Part shown: positions 7,018 to 14,598 of the stretch, in pieces
Layout: the number at the start of each line of letters is the position of its first letter
Numbering within the stretch: the first letter of the stretch is position 1
The notes under the pieces: model-generated
The model's input: the letters and a program-made list of their open reading frames with translations, nothing else
Databases searched by the model: none
What the model was told of the DNA's origin: nothing
Assembly: GCA_030616835.1 (NCBI GenBank)
Contig: JAUWWP010000025.1
Coordinates: forward strand, 1 to 15,736
From: Deltaproteobacteria bacterium
GTDB taxonomy: Bacteria; Desulfobacterota; G020345765
Direction: 5' to 3'
Length of the DNA: 15,736 bases
Translations under genes and position numbers: made by a program

Positions 7018-7299
7018 TTACCCCTTTTTAAATAAGGCTTCTGCCCTTACTCTGCCGATATCTGCTTCCGGAGTTTCCTTGACTTTATCGGTAAAGGAGA
7101 AATAATCACAAAAATTACTCCTTTCCCTATCCGAGACCCACTCACTGTTAGGCTCTTTACATTGATTGTGGGCACTTTCATCGTAAAATTTGCAATTACG
7201 ACAGCAGTGCAGATCCGCGCCGCAGAAAGGGCAGGTATCTTTCCGGCCAGCCCTTCCCGAGAACTCTATTTCCTTCTGGCAGTGATAACAAATAGACAT
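7018..7299 (-). CDS. Small cysteine-rich zinc-ribbon protein
   Basis: 93 residues with nine cysteines: C4-x2-C7, C23-x2-C26, C32-C33-x2-C36, C47 and C64, arranged as a zinc ribbon followed by an HCCRNC-centred second metal site. No signal peptide or membrane span, so cytoplasmic. It resembles a conserved uncharacterised family with an HCCRNC-KFYD core and a NFCDYF motif; no biochemical role is known to me. I chose the ATG at 7299-7297. A longer in-frame extension to 7590 is open, but it would overlap the divergent DUF58 gene and has no domain. A good promoter lies just upstream. The gene ends 5 nt before the FrzS-like/SPOR gene, so the two are almost certainly co-transcribed and may work together. 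No clear Shine-Dalgarno is visible. Confidence 0.8.
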   Translation of the reverse strand: MSICYHCQKEIEFSGRAGRKDTCPFCGADLHCCRNCKFYDESAHNQCKEPNSEWVSDRERSNFCDYFSFTDKVKETPEADIGRVRAEALFKKG

Positions 7300-7313
7300 T
7301 TTTAAGCAATATA

Positions 7314-7343
7314 ATAATAATATAAATTGAAGTAATTTGTCAA
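7314..7343 (-). promoter_or_regulatory. Candidate sigma-70-type promoter for the zinc-ribbon/SPOR operon
   Basis: On the minus strand a perfect TTGACA (7343-7338) is followed after 18 nt by TATTAT (7319-7314), 5 of 6 to the -10 consensus. Transcription would start near 7307, only about 8 nt before the ATG at 7299, giving an almost leaderless mRNA, which would fit the missing Shine-Dalgarno. The region is AT-rich, so the -10 match alone is weak; the exact -35 is the main support. No convincing promoter is seen on the plus side for the divergent DUF58 gene. Confidence 0.45.
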
Positions 7344-7408
7344 TACCGCTGACTTGGGAATATGAGTCTCGGTTTGTAGTATCTTTGGTTCTATGGTATA
7401 TTTTTATC

Positions 7409-8305
7409 ATGAATAAAGAAAAGCACCTTCTTGATCCATTGGTCTTAGCTAAGATCTCCAGTCTTATTCTGCGGGCCCGTTTCGTTGTTGAAGGAGTTTT
7501 AACCGGGCTGCATAGGAGTCCCCACCACGGCCAAAGCATTGAGTTCGCTGAACATAAGGAGTATTCCCCGGGGGATGACCTTCGCCACATTGACTGGAAG
7601 GTCTACGGAAAGTCCGATAAATACTATGTGAAGCAGTTCGAGGAGGAAACCAATCTTAAAGGATACATTCTTCTGGATGCAAGCGGATCGATGGGTTATC
7701 GTTCAAATAAGATAAGTAAGCTCGACTACGGGATTACCTTAGCTGCCTCCCTTGCCTACCTAATGCTGAAGCAGTTAGATGCAGTAGGGCTTTTAACCTT
7801 CAATGAGCGAGAAGGCAGTTATATTCCCCCTCGGGCCCGCTCTTCCCATCTTCAGGCAATCCTCCAGGTATTGGAGGGATTGGAGCCGGGGAGCCGAACC
7901 GATCTGGCTAAGGTTTTGAATAACCTGGCGGAAAAGGTCCGACGCCGGGCTTTGGTCATTTTGATCTCCGATCTGTTCGATGAAGCCGACCGGGTTCTTG
8001 ACGCATTGAAGCAGTTTCGTCACCGGAAGAACGAGATCATTATCTTCCACATCCTCGACCCCGATGAAATCGAATTTCCCTTCAAGGATCTGACGGTCTT
8101 TCTGGGAATGGAGGGGGAGGGACAGATCCTTGCTGATCCCCGGGGGATGAAAGTCACCTATCAAAGAGAAATCAGAAGTTTTATCGAGAAGTACCGTCAG
8201 GTTTGCCTGGGGAATGGAATTGATTATTGCCTGATTAAGACCTCCACCCCTTTAGATCAGGCTTTGACTGAATATCTTGCCAAGAGAGAAAGGTTTTTCC
8301 ATTGA
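7409..8305 (+). CDS. DUF58 protein with VWA-like fold
   Basis: 298 residues from the ATG at 7409. The DUF58 signature is EYSPGDDLRHIDWKVYGKSD (51-70), with FEEETNLKGYILLDASGSM following. The VWA-like MIDAS metal site is complete: D90, S92, S94 in DASGS, T164 in SRTDLAK, D188 in ISDLFDE. No signal peptide or strong membrane span, so probably cytoplasmic or peripheral. DUF58 proteins are typically encoded beside MoxR AAA+ ATPases and membrane VWA proteins and are thought to be part of a chaperone-like assembly system. Here it is the first gene of the cluster and no MoxR gene is nearby. An open extension to 7337 lies over the divergent promoter and has no domain content, so the ATG is preferred although its Shine-Dalgarno is poor. 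The stop overlaps the next start by 4 nt, indicating translational coupling. Confidence 0.9.
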   Translation: MNKEKHLLDPLVLAKISSLILRARFVVEGVLTGLHRSPHHGQSIEFAEHKEYSPGDDLRHIDWKVYGKSDKYYVKQFEEETNLKGYILLDASGSMGYRSNKISKLDYGITLAASLAYLMLKQLDAVGLLTFNEREGSYIPPRARSSHLQAILQVLEGLEPGSRTDLAKVLNNLAEKVRRRALVILISDLFDEADRVLDALKQFRHRKNEIIIFHILDPDEIEFPFKDLTVFLGMEGEGQILADPRGMKVTYQREIRSFIEKYRQVCLGNGIDYCLIKTSTPLDQALTEYLAKRERFFH

Positions 8306-10428
8306 ACCTTACCTTCTTAAACTCTGTCTATCTGTTCGGACTGTTCGCTGCTGCTATCCCGATAATCATTCACGTACTCAGCAGGAAAAGGGCGGTGACT
8401 TATCGGTTCGCCGCCATTGATTTCATTATCCGATCCCATCGCATGGTAGCCCGAAGGCTTAAGCTTAAGCAGTTGATCCTGATGATCCTGCGCACCCTGA
8501 TGATCATCCTGATTGCCTTGAGCCTGTCCCGGCCTCTGCTAAAACGTTCGCTGGGGGTAGCATTTAGTCAGCCTAATCCATCCAGCAGTGTTATTATTAT
8601 TGATAATTCCTTCAGCATGGGTTATCTGCTTAACGGTGAAAGCCTTTTTGCCAGGGCAAAAAGAGCGGCCAGGAGGATAGTAGATTCGCTTAAGGAAGAG
8701 GATAATGCCTCAATTATCCTCTGCAACTCCTCCCCCCAAGTACTCCTCCCTGATCTGACCTTCAATAAATCAGCTTTGGAAAAGGCAATTGCTGAAGCTC
8801 AGCTCTCCTTTGCTGCCACCGACATCGCCACCTGCCTAAGCCAGGCCCGGCAGATTTTAAGCAGCTCCCCCTTAGCAGACAGGTATCTTTATGTTTTGAC
8901 TGATCTGACCAAGAATGGATGGAGGGCCGAGAGCTTTTTTAGGCTCCAGGGGGAAAAGACCGAAAAGATCTACTTTAAGATCCTTGATATATCGCAGGGG
9001 CAGAAATTGCCCAATCAGGCTATTACCGGCATCAGGGTAGCTCCGGTTTTCCGGGAGGGAAGGAGGGAATATTCCTTTAAAATCGAGGTTGAAAACCTCA
9101 CCCCTGAGCCCTCGGGGGATCTGCTTTGCCAGCTTTACTTAGGAGATCAAGAGGTCAGTCGAGGATTTTTGCAGATCCCGGCCTGGGGGGAAGCGGTCAA
9201 GAAATTCTCCTGCCAACCAGGACAAGGAGAGACAATTTTTGGTAGGGTAGATATCGCTCCGGATAAACTTACCCAGGACAATATCCGATATTTCAAGTTC
9301 CATACCGGCAGGGAGATTCAGGCTCTGGTGGTGGACGGTGATCCCAAGACCAGGATCTATCAGAGTGAGAGCTTCTATCTGGAGAAGGCACTCAATCCTC
9401 AAAAGAATTCCCGCTCCCTTATCCTGCCTACTATCTCCACCTTGGAAGAGCTTTCCTCTTATCGCTTCGCCGATTTCGATCTGGTGATCCTAAGCAATGT
9501 TGAGCAGTTGAGTTCAGAGCTAATAGATGAGCTTAAAAGATTCGTCGGGAATGGAGGAGGGCTCTTCATTACCTTGGGGGACCGGGTAAACCCTGATCGG
9601 TATAACCAGAGCTTTGGAGATCTTCTTCCCCGGCCCCTCCGGGGGATTAGGAAAGTTTCTCTCCCCGGGGAAGGGGGGCGAAGACTAAAAGAGGGAGGCC
9701 TTGAACATCCTATTTTCCAGATCTTTCGATCTCCGGGGGGAGGAAGGCTCGGCTCGGCAAATTTCTTTAAGATTTACCTGGTCGAACCCAGTCCGGAGGC
9801 GGTAGGAGATATTATCCTGCGGTATGATAATGATGCTCCGGCACTTCTGGAGAGGAAATGGGGGAAAGGAAGGGTTATCGTCTTTACCTCCACTATCGAT
9901 CGGGACTGGAACGATCTGCCAATCAGAACCACTTACCTTCCATTAATTCACCAGATCTCCCAGTATCTTGCCCGAAGTCTAACCGGGGAGGAAGGAGAGG
10001 AAATATTGGTTGGTCAACCTAAGAGCTTGACCTGGGAGGAAAAGGAGGAAGTGATCAGGGTCATTGATCCTCAAGGGAAGGTGACAACGCTACCAGGGAG
10101 GGTCAAGGAAGGCAGAAGGGAAGCGGTCTACTTGGAGACCAGAATTCCAGGCTTCTATAATGTCCTTGGCCAGAGGGAGGATGGGGGTAAGCTTACCGCG
10201 GCAGCCTTTACCGTTAATATTGAGCTTGCGGAGTCGAATTTAGCCAAGATAAACCACGAGGAGCTCTCCCAGCTTCTGGGGGAAGAGGCAGTAGAAATTG
10301 TCCGGGGGGATTACCGAGTAAGCCGGGGGGCAGGTAGCGGTGAGCGGGCGTATAAGCTCTGGGGGACTTTGCTTTTCGGTTTGCTGATCCTGGCTGCTAT
10401 CGAGGGGTTAGTTATAAGAAAGGGTTAA
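8302..10428 (+). CDS. BatA-like membrane VWA protein with GATase-like domain
   Basis: 708 residues from a TTG at 8302 that overlaps the DUF58 stop; AGAAAGG (8286-8292) lies 9 nt before it. Residues 1-78 are the BatA/aerotolerance-regulator N-terminal module: membrane spans about 6-25 and 60-78 around a basic cytoplasmic loop (SRKRAVTYRF...RRLKLK). Residues about 95-270 are a VWA domain with complete MIDAS: D101, S103, S105 in DNSFS, T173 in AATDIA, D201 in LTDLT. Residues about 338-450 resemble the class-I glutamine-amidotransferase fold (IQALVVDGDP, ADFDLVILSNV, GGGLFITLGD), but the nucleophile-elbow position has no Cys. A last span lies near 686-704. Most of the protein is expected in the periplasm between these spans. 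Family knowledge points to roles in envelope stress or protein-complex assembly, not a defined reaction. Confidence 0.88.
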   Translation: MNLTFLNSVYLFGLFAAAIPIIIHVLSRKRAVTYRFAAIDFIIRSHRMVARRLKLKQLILMILRTLMIILIALSLSRPLLKRSLGVAFSQPNPSSSVIIIDNSFSMGYLLNGESLFARAKRAARRIVDSLKEEDNASIILCNSSPQVLLPDLTFNKSALEKAIAEAQLSFAATDIATCLSQARQILSSSPLADRYLYVLTDLTKNGWRAESFFRLQGEKTEKIYFKILDISQGQKLPNQAITGIRVAPVFREGRREYSFKIEVENLTPEPSGDLLCQLYLGDQEVSRGFLQIPAWGEAVKKFSCQPGQGETIFGRVDIAPDKLTQDNIRYFKFHTGREIQALVVDGDPKTRIYQSESFYLEKALNPQKNSRSLILPTISTLEELSSYRFADFDLVILSNVEQLSSELIDELKRFVGNGGGLFITLGDRVNPDRYNQSFGDLLPRPLRGIRKVSLPGEGGRRLKEGGLEHPIFQIFRSPGGGRLGSANFFKIYLVEPSPEAVGDIILRYDNDAPALLERKWGKGRVIVFTSTIDRDWNDLPIRTTYLPLIHQISQYLARSLTGEEGEEILVGQPKSLTWEEKEEVIRVIDPQGKVTTLPGRVKEGRREAVYLETRIPGFYNVLGQREDGGKLTAAAFTVNIELAESNLAKINHEELSQLLGEEAVEIVRGDYRVSRGAGSGERAYKLWGTLLFGLLILAAIEGLVIRKG

Positions 10429-10464
10429 CTGAGAGAGGATTCAAGGGGTTAAGGATTCCAATAT

Positions 10465-10670
10465 AATGTCAAAGCCCAAACAAAATAAATCCTAAGCACG
10501 AAGCACTAAATCCTAAATAATATTAAATGACCAAAATACAAAACATTTCCTTCGACCACGCCTCAGGAAGGGCTCAGGACAAGGTTTTGAACATTTAATA
10601 TTCAAATTTTGAATTTGTTTAGGGTTTAGGATTTGGGATTTAGGATTTATCAGATGACATTTGGATTTTG
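10465..10670 (+). repeat. Dispersed palindromic repeat, copy B
   Basis: Begins AATGTCAAAGCCCAAAC (10465) and ends ...TGACATTTGG (10655-10664), so the outermost bases are an inverted AATGTCA / TGACATT pair. Inside are the arms TAAATCCTAAGCAC...AAAAC and GGTTTTGAACATTT...TTTAGGATTT, then a short core (about 10546-10582) with CTTCGACCACGCCTCAGG and GGCTCAGGACAAGG. The arms match copies A and C. It occupies most of the 307-nt gap between the BatA-like and DUF4159 genes; 10429-10464 and 10671-10735 hold nothing recognisable. Confidence 0.88.
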
Positions 10671-10735
10671 AAAACTGAACTTTTCCCTGCTGAATCCTCG
10701 AATCCTTTTCTATAGATGTTCACGTGTAATCTGGA

Positions 10736-11521
10736 ATGAAAGCAAAGAAAATAGAAAGAAGGCAATTTCTCCGCCAGGCATTGCGGGTAGGGAAGGCTCT
10801 GGCTTACGCCTCCCTGCTTGAGCTTTTGCCCCGAGAACTAAAGGCGATGGGAGTGCCCTCTAAATTTGAGTGGACCCAGCTCATCTACCGAGGACAGTGG
10901 AATCCCCGTCCAAGTGCCAGTAAAAGGCTGATGTGGGAGCTGATGAAAAGAACCAGTGTAGAGGCTAAATTGGAACCAGCAAGTATCCGCCTGACCGATA
11001 AGGCCCTGTTCTATCATCCCTTCCTCTGTCTTGCTGGTGCCCAGGAGTTCCCACCATTTAGCGAAGAGGAGAGCCGGATTCTCCGAAGATATCTCAGGCT
11101 GGGAGGGCTTATGCTAATTGATGATTGTCAGGCAGCAGGGAACTCGGGTTTTGCTCAAAGCGTGCAGCGGGAGATCGCTCGTCTATTTCCCCGGAAGTCC
11201 TGGGAGAGATTAAAGCAGGATCATACAGTACTCCGCTCCTTTTATTTGCTGGATCGGGCAGCCGGTAGAGTTCTGGTCAGCCCTTACCTGGAAGGGATAA
11301 ATATTGAGGATCGAACACCGATCATATACTCTCGTAATGATCTAAGCGGGGCCTGGGCCCGGGACGATTTCGGTAATTGGGAATATGAGGTGATCCCCGG
11401 GGGACAGACCCAGAGGGAGATGGCTTTTCGGCTGGGGATCAATATTATTATGTATGCTCTGGCGGTTAATTATAAGAGGGATCAAATCCACCAGCCTTTC
11501 ATCTTACAGCGAAGGCGCTGA
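10736..11521 (+). CDS. DUF4159 protein with twin-arginine signal
   Basis: 261 residues. The N-terminus KIERRQFLRQA (5-15) contains an RRxFL twin-arginine motif, followed by a weakly hydrophobic stretch (ALAYASLLELL, 21-31), so folded export by Tat to the periplasm is likely. The rest is DUF4159: FEWTQLIYRGQWNPRP (44-59), YHPFLCLAGAQEF (93-105), LRRYLRLGGLMLIDD (116-130), and RTPIIYSRNDLSGAW (193-207). I recall DUF4159 as grouped structurally with glutamine-amidotransferase-like proteins; its function is unknown. It lies between two membrane VWA proteins that also carry GATase-like domains, so a shared periplasmic complex is plausible. The ATG has only a GGA directly before it, so translation may be modest. 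The only nearby in-frame alternative (GTG at 10724) is followed at once by a stop. Confidence 0.85.
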   Translation: MKAKKIERRQFLRQALRVGKALAYASLLELLPRELKAMGVPSKFEWTQLIYRGQWNPRPSASKRLMWELMKRTSVEAKLEPASIRLTDKALFYHPFLCLAGAQEFPPFSEEESRILRRYLRLGGLMLIDDCQAAGNSGFAQSVQREIARLFPRKSWERLKQDHTVLRSFYLLDRAAGRVLVSPYLEGINIEDRTPIIYSRNDLSGAWARDDFGNWEYEVIPGGQTQREMAFRLGINIIMYALAVNYKRDQIHQPFILQRRR

Positions 11522-11562
11522 TTAAAGGCTTTTCACGGAATATAGTGTGACTACGAAGGCTG

Positions 11563-11840
11563 AATGTCAGATATCAAAACCCCAAATAAATCCTAAGCAC
11601 TAAGCACCAAATCCTAAATAATTTCAAATGATCAAAGCCCAAAACTCAAAACATTCCCCCCTCACCCTATCCCTCTCCCCGTTAGGGAGAGGGAACTTAT
11701 TACTGGTTATGCTTCCTCTCCCCCCTGGGGAGAGGATGGAGGTGAGGGGTTCTTTGTTTTAAACATTTGATATTGGAATTTTGAATTTGTTTAGGGTTTA
11801 GGATTTGGGATTTAGAATTTGTCAGTTGGCGTTTGGATTT
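11563..11840 (+). repeat. Dispersed palindromic repeat, copy C with a large hairpin core
   Basis: Same arms as copy B: AATGTCA (11563-11569), TAAATCCTAAGCACTAAGCAC..., then GTTTTAAACATTTGATATT...TTTAGGATTTGGGATTT and a TTTGTCA...GTTTGGATTT end. The core is different: CCCCTCACC / GGTGAGGGG forms an outer stem (about 11657-11749) enclosing two hairpins, CCCTCTCCCCGTTAGGGAGAGGG (11671-11693, arms CCCTCTCC/GGAGAGGG) and CCTCTCCCC...GGGGAGAGG (11715-11735). This core resembles another widespread dispersed repeat. It fills the gap between the DUF4159 and VWA genes, and its tail reaches the start of the latter; 11522-11562 shows nothing. Confidence 0.88.
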
Positions 11841-11850
11841 ATCTGCGTTG

Positions 11851-14148
11851 ATGGAATTTTTCAATCTCTTCGGCATAGACACTGCCGGGTTTAACCGGTG
11901 GCAGCTTACTTTTTTGGGTTCTCTGAGCCTCTGGGTATGCCTGGTATTGGTTGTTCTCGGCGCTTCCTATTTGCTCCACTCCTGGCGAGGATTGAAGCCG
12001 ATAGAGTCTCGAAGGAGAGGGCGCTTTCTTTTAGCCAGCCGGGTCCTATTCTTATTCCTGTTGATCTTGATAATCTTTCAGCCGGCCCTTGAGTTTCAGA
12101 AGGCCTCAAGGATAAAAAATAAGGTGGCAATTCTCATCGATACCTCAGGGAGTATGGGGCTGAGGGAGGCGGGCTCAGCGCGGATTGTCCGGGTAAAGGA
12201 GTTTTTTCAGAAAAACCAGGGATATTTTGATCGGCTGGAGAAGGATTTCGACCTTGATTTCTTCGGCTTTTCCCTGGACCTTCAGCCCACCCGTCGGGAG
12301 CTGATTAAGGAGCTTGAGGCAGTAGGCAGGGGAACAGATCTCGGGAAGGCCCTCCAGGGGTTAAAGATTAAATACGAAGACAAGCTTCTGAGTGGGGCAT
12401 TGCTCTTCTCCGATGGAGCTGATCAGGGAGAGCTCAAGGTCCTGACGGATGAGGGCAGGTCAACAGTGGATTTCCCCGCACCCATTTATGCCTTTGGAGT
12501 GGGGGAGCCTGAGGGATTTAAGGACATTGCGCTGCGGGAGGTCCTTTATGATGATTTCGGTTTTATCAAAACCCCTCTGGAGGTTGAGGTTAAGCTGAGC
12601 TCAATCGGTTATCATTCGAAAAATATTCCCATTACCCTGAAGAGGGAAGGTAGGGTTATCCTCTCCCAGGTTCTGGAGGTAAAAGAGGGACAGAGGGACT
12701 ATAGCCTGAAATTTAAGTTTGTCCCGGAAGAGCTGGGAAAACTTATTTACCGCGTCTCTGCCCCGGTTTATTCGGGGGAGGCCATCACTACCAATAATGA
12801 GAAAACTTTTATCCTTAAGGTGATCAGGGATAAGATCCGGGTACTGCACATCGCCGGCCACCCTTCCTGGGATGTTCGATTTGTTCGCCGAATGCTGAAA
12901 AGCGATCCCAACATCGATCTTATCTCCTTCTTTATTCTCCGGACCCCGGCCGATCTGGTATCGGTCCCCCAGCGGGAGCTGAGCCTCATCCCATTTCCCA
13001 CTCACGAGCTTTTCACCAAGGAACTGAAGAGCTTTGATCTTTTGATCTTTCAGAACTTCGGGTACCGTCCATATGTAAATTTTAGATATTTAAGGAATAT
13101 CCAGAGCTTTGTGGTAAATCAGGGAGGAGCCTTTATGATGATCGGTGGGGAGAGTTCCTTCTCCTCCGGAGGGTATGATAACACCCCGATTGAGGAGATC
13201 CTCCCAGTGGATCTTCCCGGGGGAAGAGAATTGGTCAGCGAGCACGCCTTTTTAATGAAGCTAACCCCGGAGGGACTGACCCATCCAATCACCAGCCTTG
13301 ATTTCGACCCCAGGAAGAACCGGGCCATCTGGGAGGAACTGCCCCGGCTGAGCGGCTGGAATGTTGTGCTTCGGGTCAAGCCCGGAGCCACTGTCCTGGG
13401 GGAGCATCCCTTTGAACGGGCTAGCAGAGAGAACCTTCCTATCCTGGCCGTGCAGGATGTAGGTAAAGGACGAACCCTTGCTCTGGCAACCGACTCTTCC
13501 TGGCACTGGAATTTCATCAACGTAGGCAAAGGAGGGAGTAATCGGCACTATCTTAGGTTCTGGGCCAATGCCATCCGCTGGCTTATCCGGGACCCGGAGC
13601 TTAAGCTAATTGAGGTAAGCACCGAGAAGGCTAAGTATGCTCAGGGGGAGGAAGTTAAGGGAAAGGTGAGAGTTTTAGGTAAAGATTATCGCCCGGCAGG
13701 GAATGTTCTTCTTAAAGTGGAGGTAGAGACTCCCTCCTCGGGGAAGATTCACCTGGATGAGATTCGGGAAGGAGAGAAGGGAGAATATCTTTTCACCCTT
13801 TCCCCCGAGGAGGAGGGCTTTTATCGGATCAGAGCCGAGGCCAGGAAGGGAGATGAGTATTTAGGGGAGGATGAGACCATCTTTTCGCGGGAGACCGCTA
13901 ACCCTGAGCTGGAAGATGTTCTGATGAGGGAGGAGCTGCTTAAGGCAATTGCCAAAGATAGCGGAGGAAAATACTTTCCCCTGTCGAGCGAGGATTTTGA
14001 CCACCAGATTAAACTAAAGCGTCCCAAGGTATTTAAGGTAACGGAGAGGCGTCACCTCCATCTCTGGGACCGAGCCCCGGTTTTCTTCCTTATTGTTGTC
14101 TCCCTATGCCTGGAGTGGTGGTTTCGCCGAAGGTGGGGTTTAAGTTAG
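11851..14148 (+). CDS. Membrane VWA protein with GATase-like domain
   Basis: 765 residues from the ATG at 11851. Two membrane spans (about 21-44 and 65-79) flank a basic cytoplasmic loop (WRGLKPIESRRRGR). A VWA domain follows (about 90-225) with complete MIDAS: D97, S99, S101 in DTSGS, T162 in GRGTDL, D188 in FSDGADQ. After beta-sandwich-like sequence comes a GATase-like domain (about 327-460: KIRVLHIAGHPSWDVRFVRR, FDLLIFQNFG, GGAFMMIGGESSF), then another Ig-like region and a C-terminal span near 743-757. The elbow has GGES in place of a Cys; the only cysteines in the protein are in membrane spans. So the domain is probably binding or structural. An upstream in-frame TTG (11833) lies in the repeat tail, so I prefer the ATG; no strong Shine-Dalgarno is seen. 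Last gene of the cluster. Confidence 0.87.
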   Translation: MEFFNLFGIDTAGFNRWQLTFLGSLSLWVCLVLVVLGASYLLHSWRGLKPIESRRRGRFLLASRVLFLFLLILIIFQPALEFQKASRIKNKVAILIDTSGSMGLREAGSARIVRVKEFFQKNQGYFDRLEKDFDLDFFGFSLDLQPTRRELIKELEAVGRGTDLGKALQGLKIKYEDKLLSGALLFSDGADQGELKVLTDEGRSTVDFPAPIYAFGVGEPEGFKDIALREVLYDDFGFIKTPLEVEVKLSSIGYHSKNIPITLKREGRVILSQVLEVKEGQRDYSLKFKFVPEELGKLIYRVSAPVYSGEAITTNNEKTFILKVIRDKIRVLHIAGHPSWDVRFVRRMLKSDPNIDLISFFILRTPADLVSVPQRELSLIPFPTHELFTKELKSFDLLIFQNFGYRPYVNFRYLRNIQSFVVNQGGAFMMIGGESSFSSGGYDNTPIEEILPVDLPGGRELVSEHAFLMKLTPEGLTHPITSLDFDPRKNRAIWEELPRLSGWNVVLRVKPGATVLGEHPFERASRENLPILAVQDVGKGRTLALATDSSWHWNFINVGKGGSNRHYLRFWANAIRWLIRDPELKLIEVSTEKAKYAQGEEVKGKVRVLGKDYRPAGNVLLKVEVETPSSGKIHLDEIREGEKGEYLFTLSPEEEGFYRIRAEARKGDEYLGEDETIFSRETANPELEDVLMREELLKAIAKDSGGKYFPLSSEDFDHQIKLKRPKVFKVTERRHLHLWDRAPVFFLIVVSLCLEWWFRRRWGLS

Positions 14149-14163
14149 CCTTCTTATTTATTT

Positions 14164-14213
14164 CAGGGAATAGCAGGGAGTAGCAAGGAATAGCAGGGAA
14201 TGGCAGGGGGTAG
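14164..14213. repeat. Five-copy 10-bp tandem repeat
   Basis: Five consecutive decamers close to CAGGGAATAG: CAGGGAATAG, CAGGGAGTAG, CAAGGAATAG, CAGGGAATGG, CAGGGGGTAG, followed by a decayed TAGGTAA. It starts 16 nt after the VWA gene stop. No palindrome and no spacers, so it is a simple minisatellite. Confidence 0.9.
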
Positions 14214-14222
14214 TAGGTAAGA

Positions 14223-14319
14223 TAATGTCAAAGCTCAAAGTTCAAACAAAACCCAAAGTTCAAATGTAATTGGTTTGGTATTTGGACTTTGAACTTCATT
14301 TGGCAATTGAGCTTTGGAA
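14223..14319. repeat. Second AT-rich inverted-repeat element
   Basis: The left arm AATGTCAAAGCTCAAAGTTC... (from 14224) pairs imperfectly with the right arm ...GACTTTGAACTTCATTTGG followed by CAATTGAGCTTTGG (ending 14319). The start AATGTCAAAGC is shared with copy B of the main repeat family, but the inner arms differ, so this is a related family. A fragment of the same type recurs at 14979-15033. Confidence 0.7.
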
Positions 14320-14382
14320 CATGTCCAGCCGTAGCTATCAGCGTAGGTGGATTTGGATTTTGGTGGAATAGCAATTTATATA

Positions 14383-14408
14383 GTAGGGGCCGACCTTCGT
14401 GTCGGCCC
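14383..14408. repeat. GTAGGGG hairpin unit 1
   Basis: GTAGGGG followed by a stem GGGCCGAC / GTCGGCCC (14387-14394 and 14401-14408) with a 6-nt loop CTTCGT. It belongs to a set of hairpins in this gene-free stretch that share the GTAGGGG lead but have different, fully paired stems. Confidence 0.85.
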
Positions 14409-14424
14409 AGATCCACCAGACGCT

Positions 14425-14449
14425 GTAGGGGCTTGATTCATCAAGCCCG
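14425..14449. repeat. GTAGGGG hairpin unit 2
   Basis: GTAGGGG followed by stem GGGCTTGA / TCAAGCCC (14429-14436 and 14441-14448) with tetraloop TTCA. Same scaffold as units 1 and 4, different stem. Confidence 0.85.
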
Positions 14450-14472
14450 CCACCCTAAAATCTCCCCTCCCT

Positions 14473-14530
14473 TGCCTGCCCTGCCTGCCCTGAGGAGGAC
14501 TTTAACCACGAATTACATGAATTACACGAA
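14473..14530. repeat. Two short 9-bp tandem repeats
   Basis: TGCCTGCCC occurs twice in a row (14473-14490). At 14508-14530 ACGAATTAC, ATGAATTAC and ACGAA follow each other with a 9-bp period, part of the TTAACCACGAATTACATGAA type of dispersed motif that I recognise from other environmental genomes. No gene is supported here. Confidence 0.7.
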
Positions 14531-14575
14531 AAAAACCGCATATAGGCGAGGGGAATTGGGAATTTAAAAGGATAG

Positions 14576-14595
14576 GCGGGGCTTTCGAGCCCCGC
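14576..14595. repeat. Perfect 8-bp stem with TTCG loop
   Basis: GCGGGGCT (14576-14583), loop TTCG, AGCCCCGC (14588-14595). No T-run follows, so it does not look like an intrinsic terminator. It lies 3 nt before another GTAGGGG unit. Confidence 0.85.
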
Positions 14596-14598
14596 AAT

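Noticed and set aside
7300..7590. N-terminal extension of the zinc-ribbon ORF on the minus strand
   Set aside because: It overlaps the start of the well-supported divergent DUF58 gene and the promoter, and encodes no recognisable domain; the ATG at 7299 gives a compact conserved protein.
11833..11850. TTG start adding six residues to the last VWA protein
   Set aside because: These bases belong to the tail of repeat copy C, and the extra residues add no feature; the ATG at 11851 is more plausible.
14164..14213. Tandem decamers as a CRISPR array
   Set aside because: Units are 10 bp and directly adjacent with no spacers, and no cas gene is nearby.
14289..14567. 92-codon plus-strand ORF in the repeat region
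   Set aside because: It runs through palindromic repeat arms, hairpin units and tandem repeats, so its peptide is only a reading of repeats; no start signal is seen.
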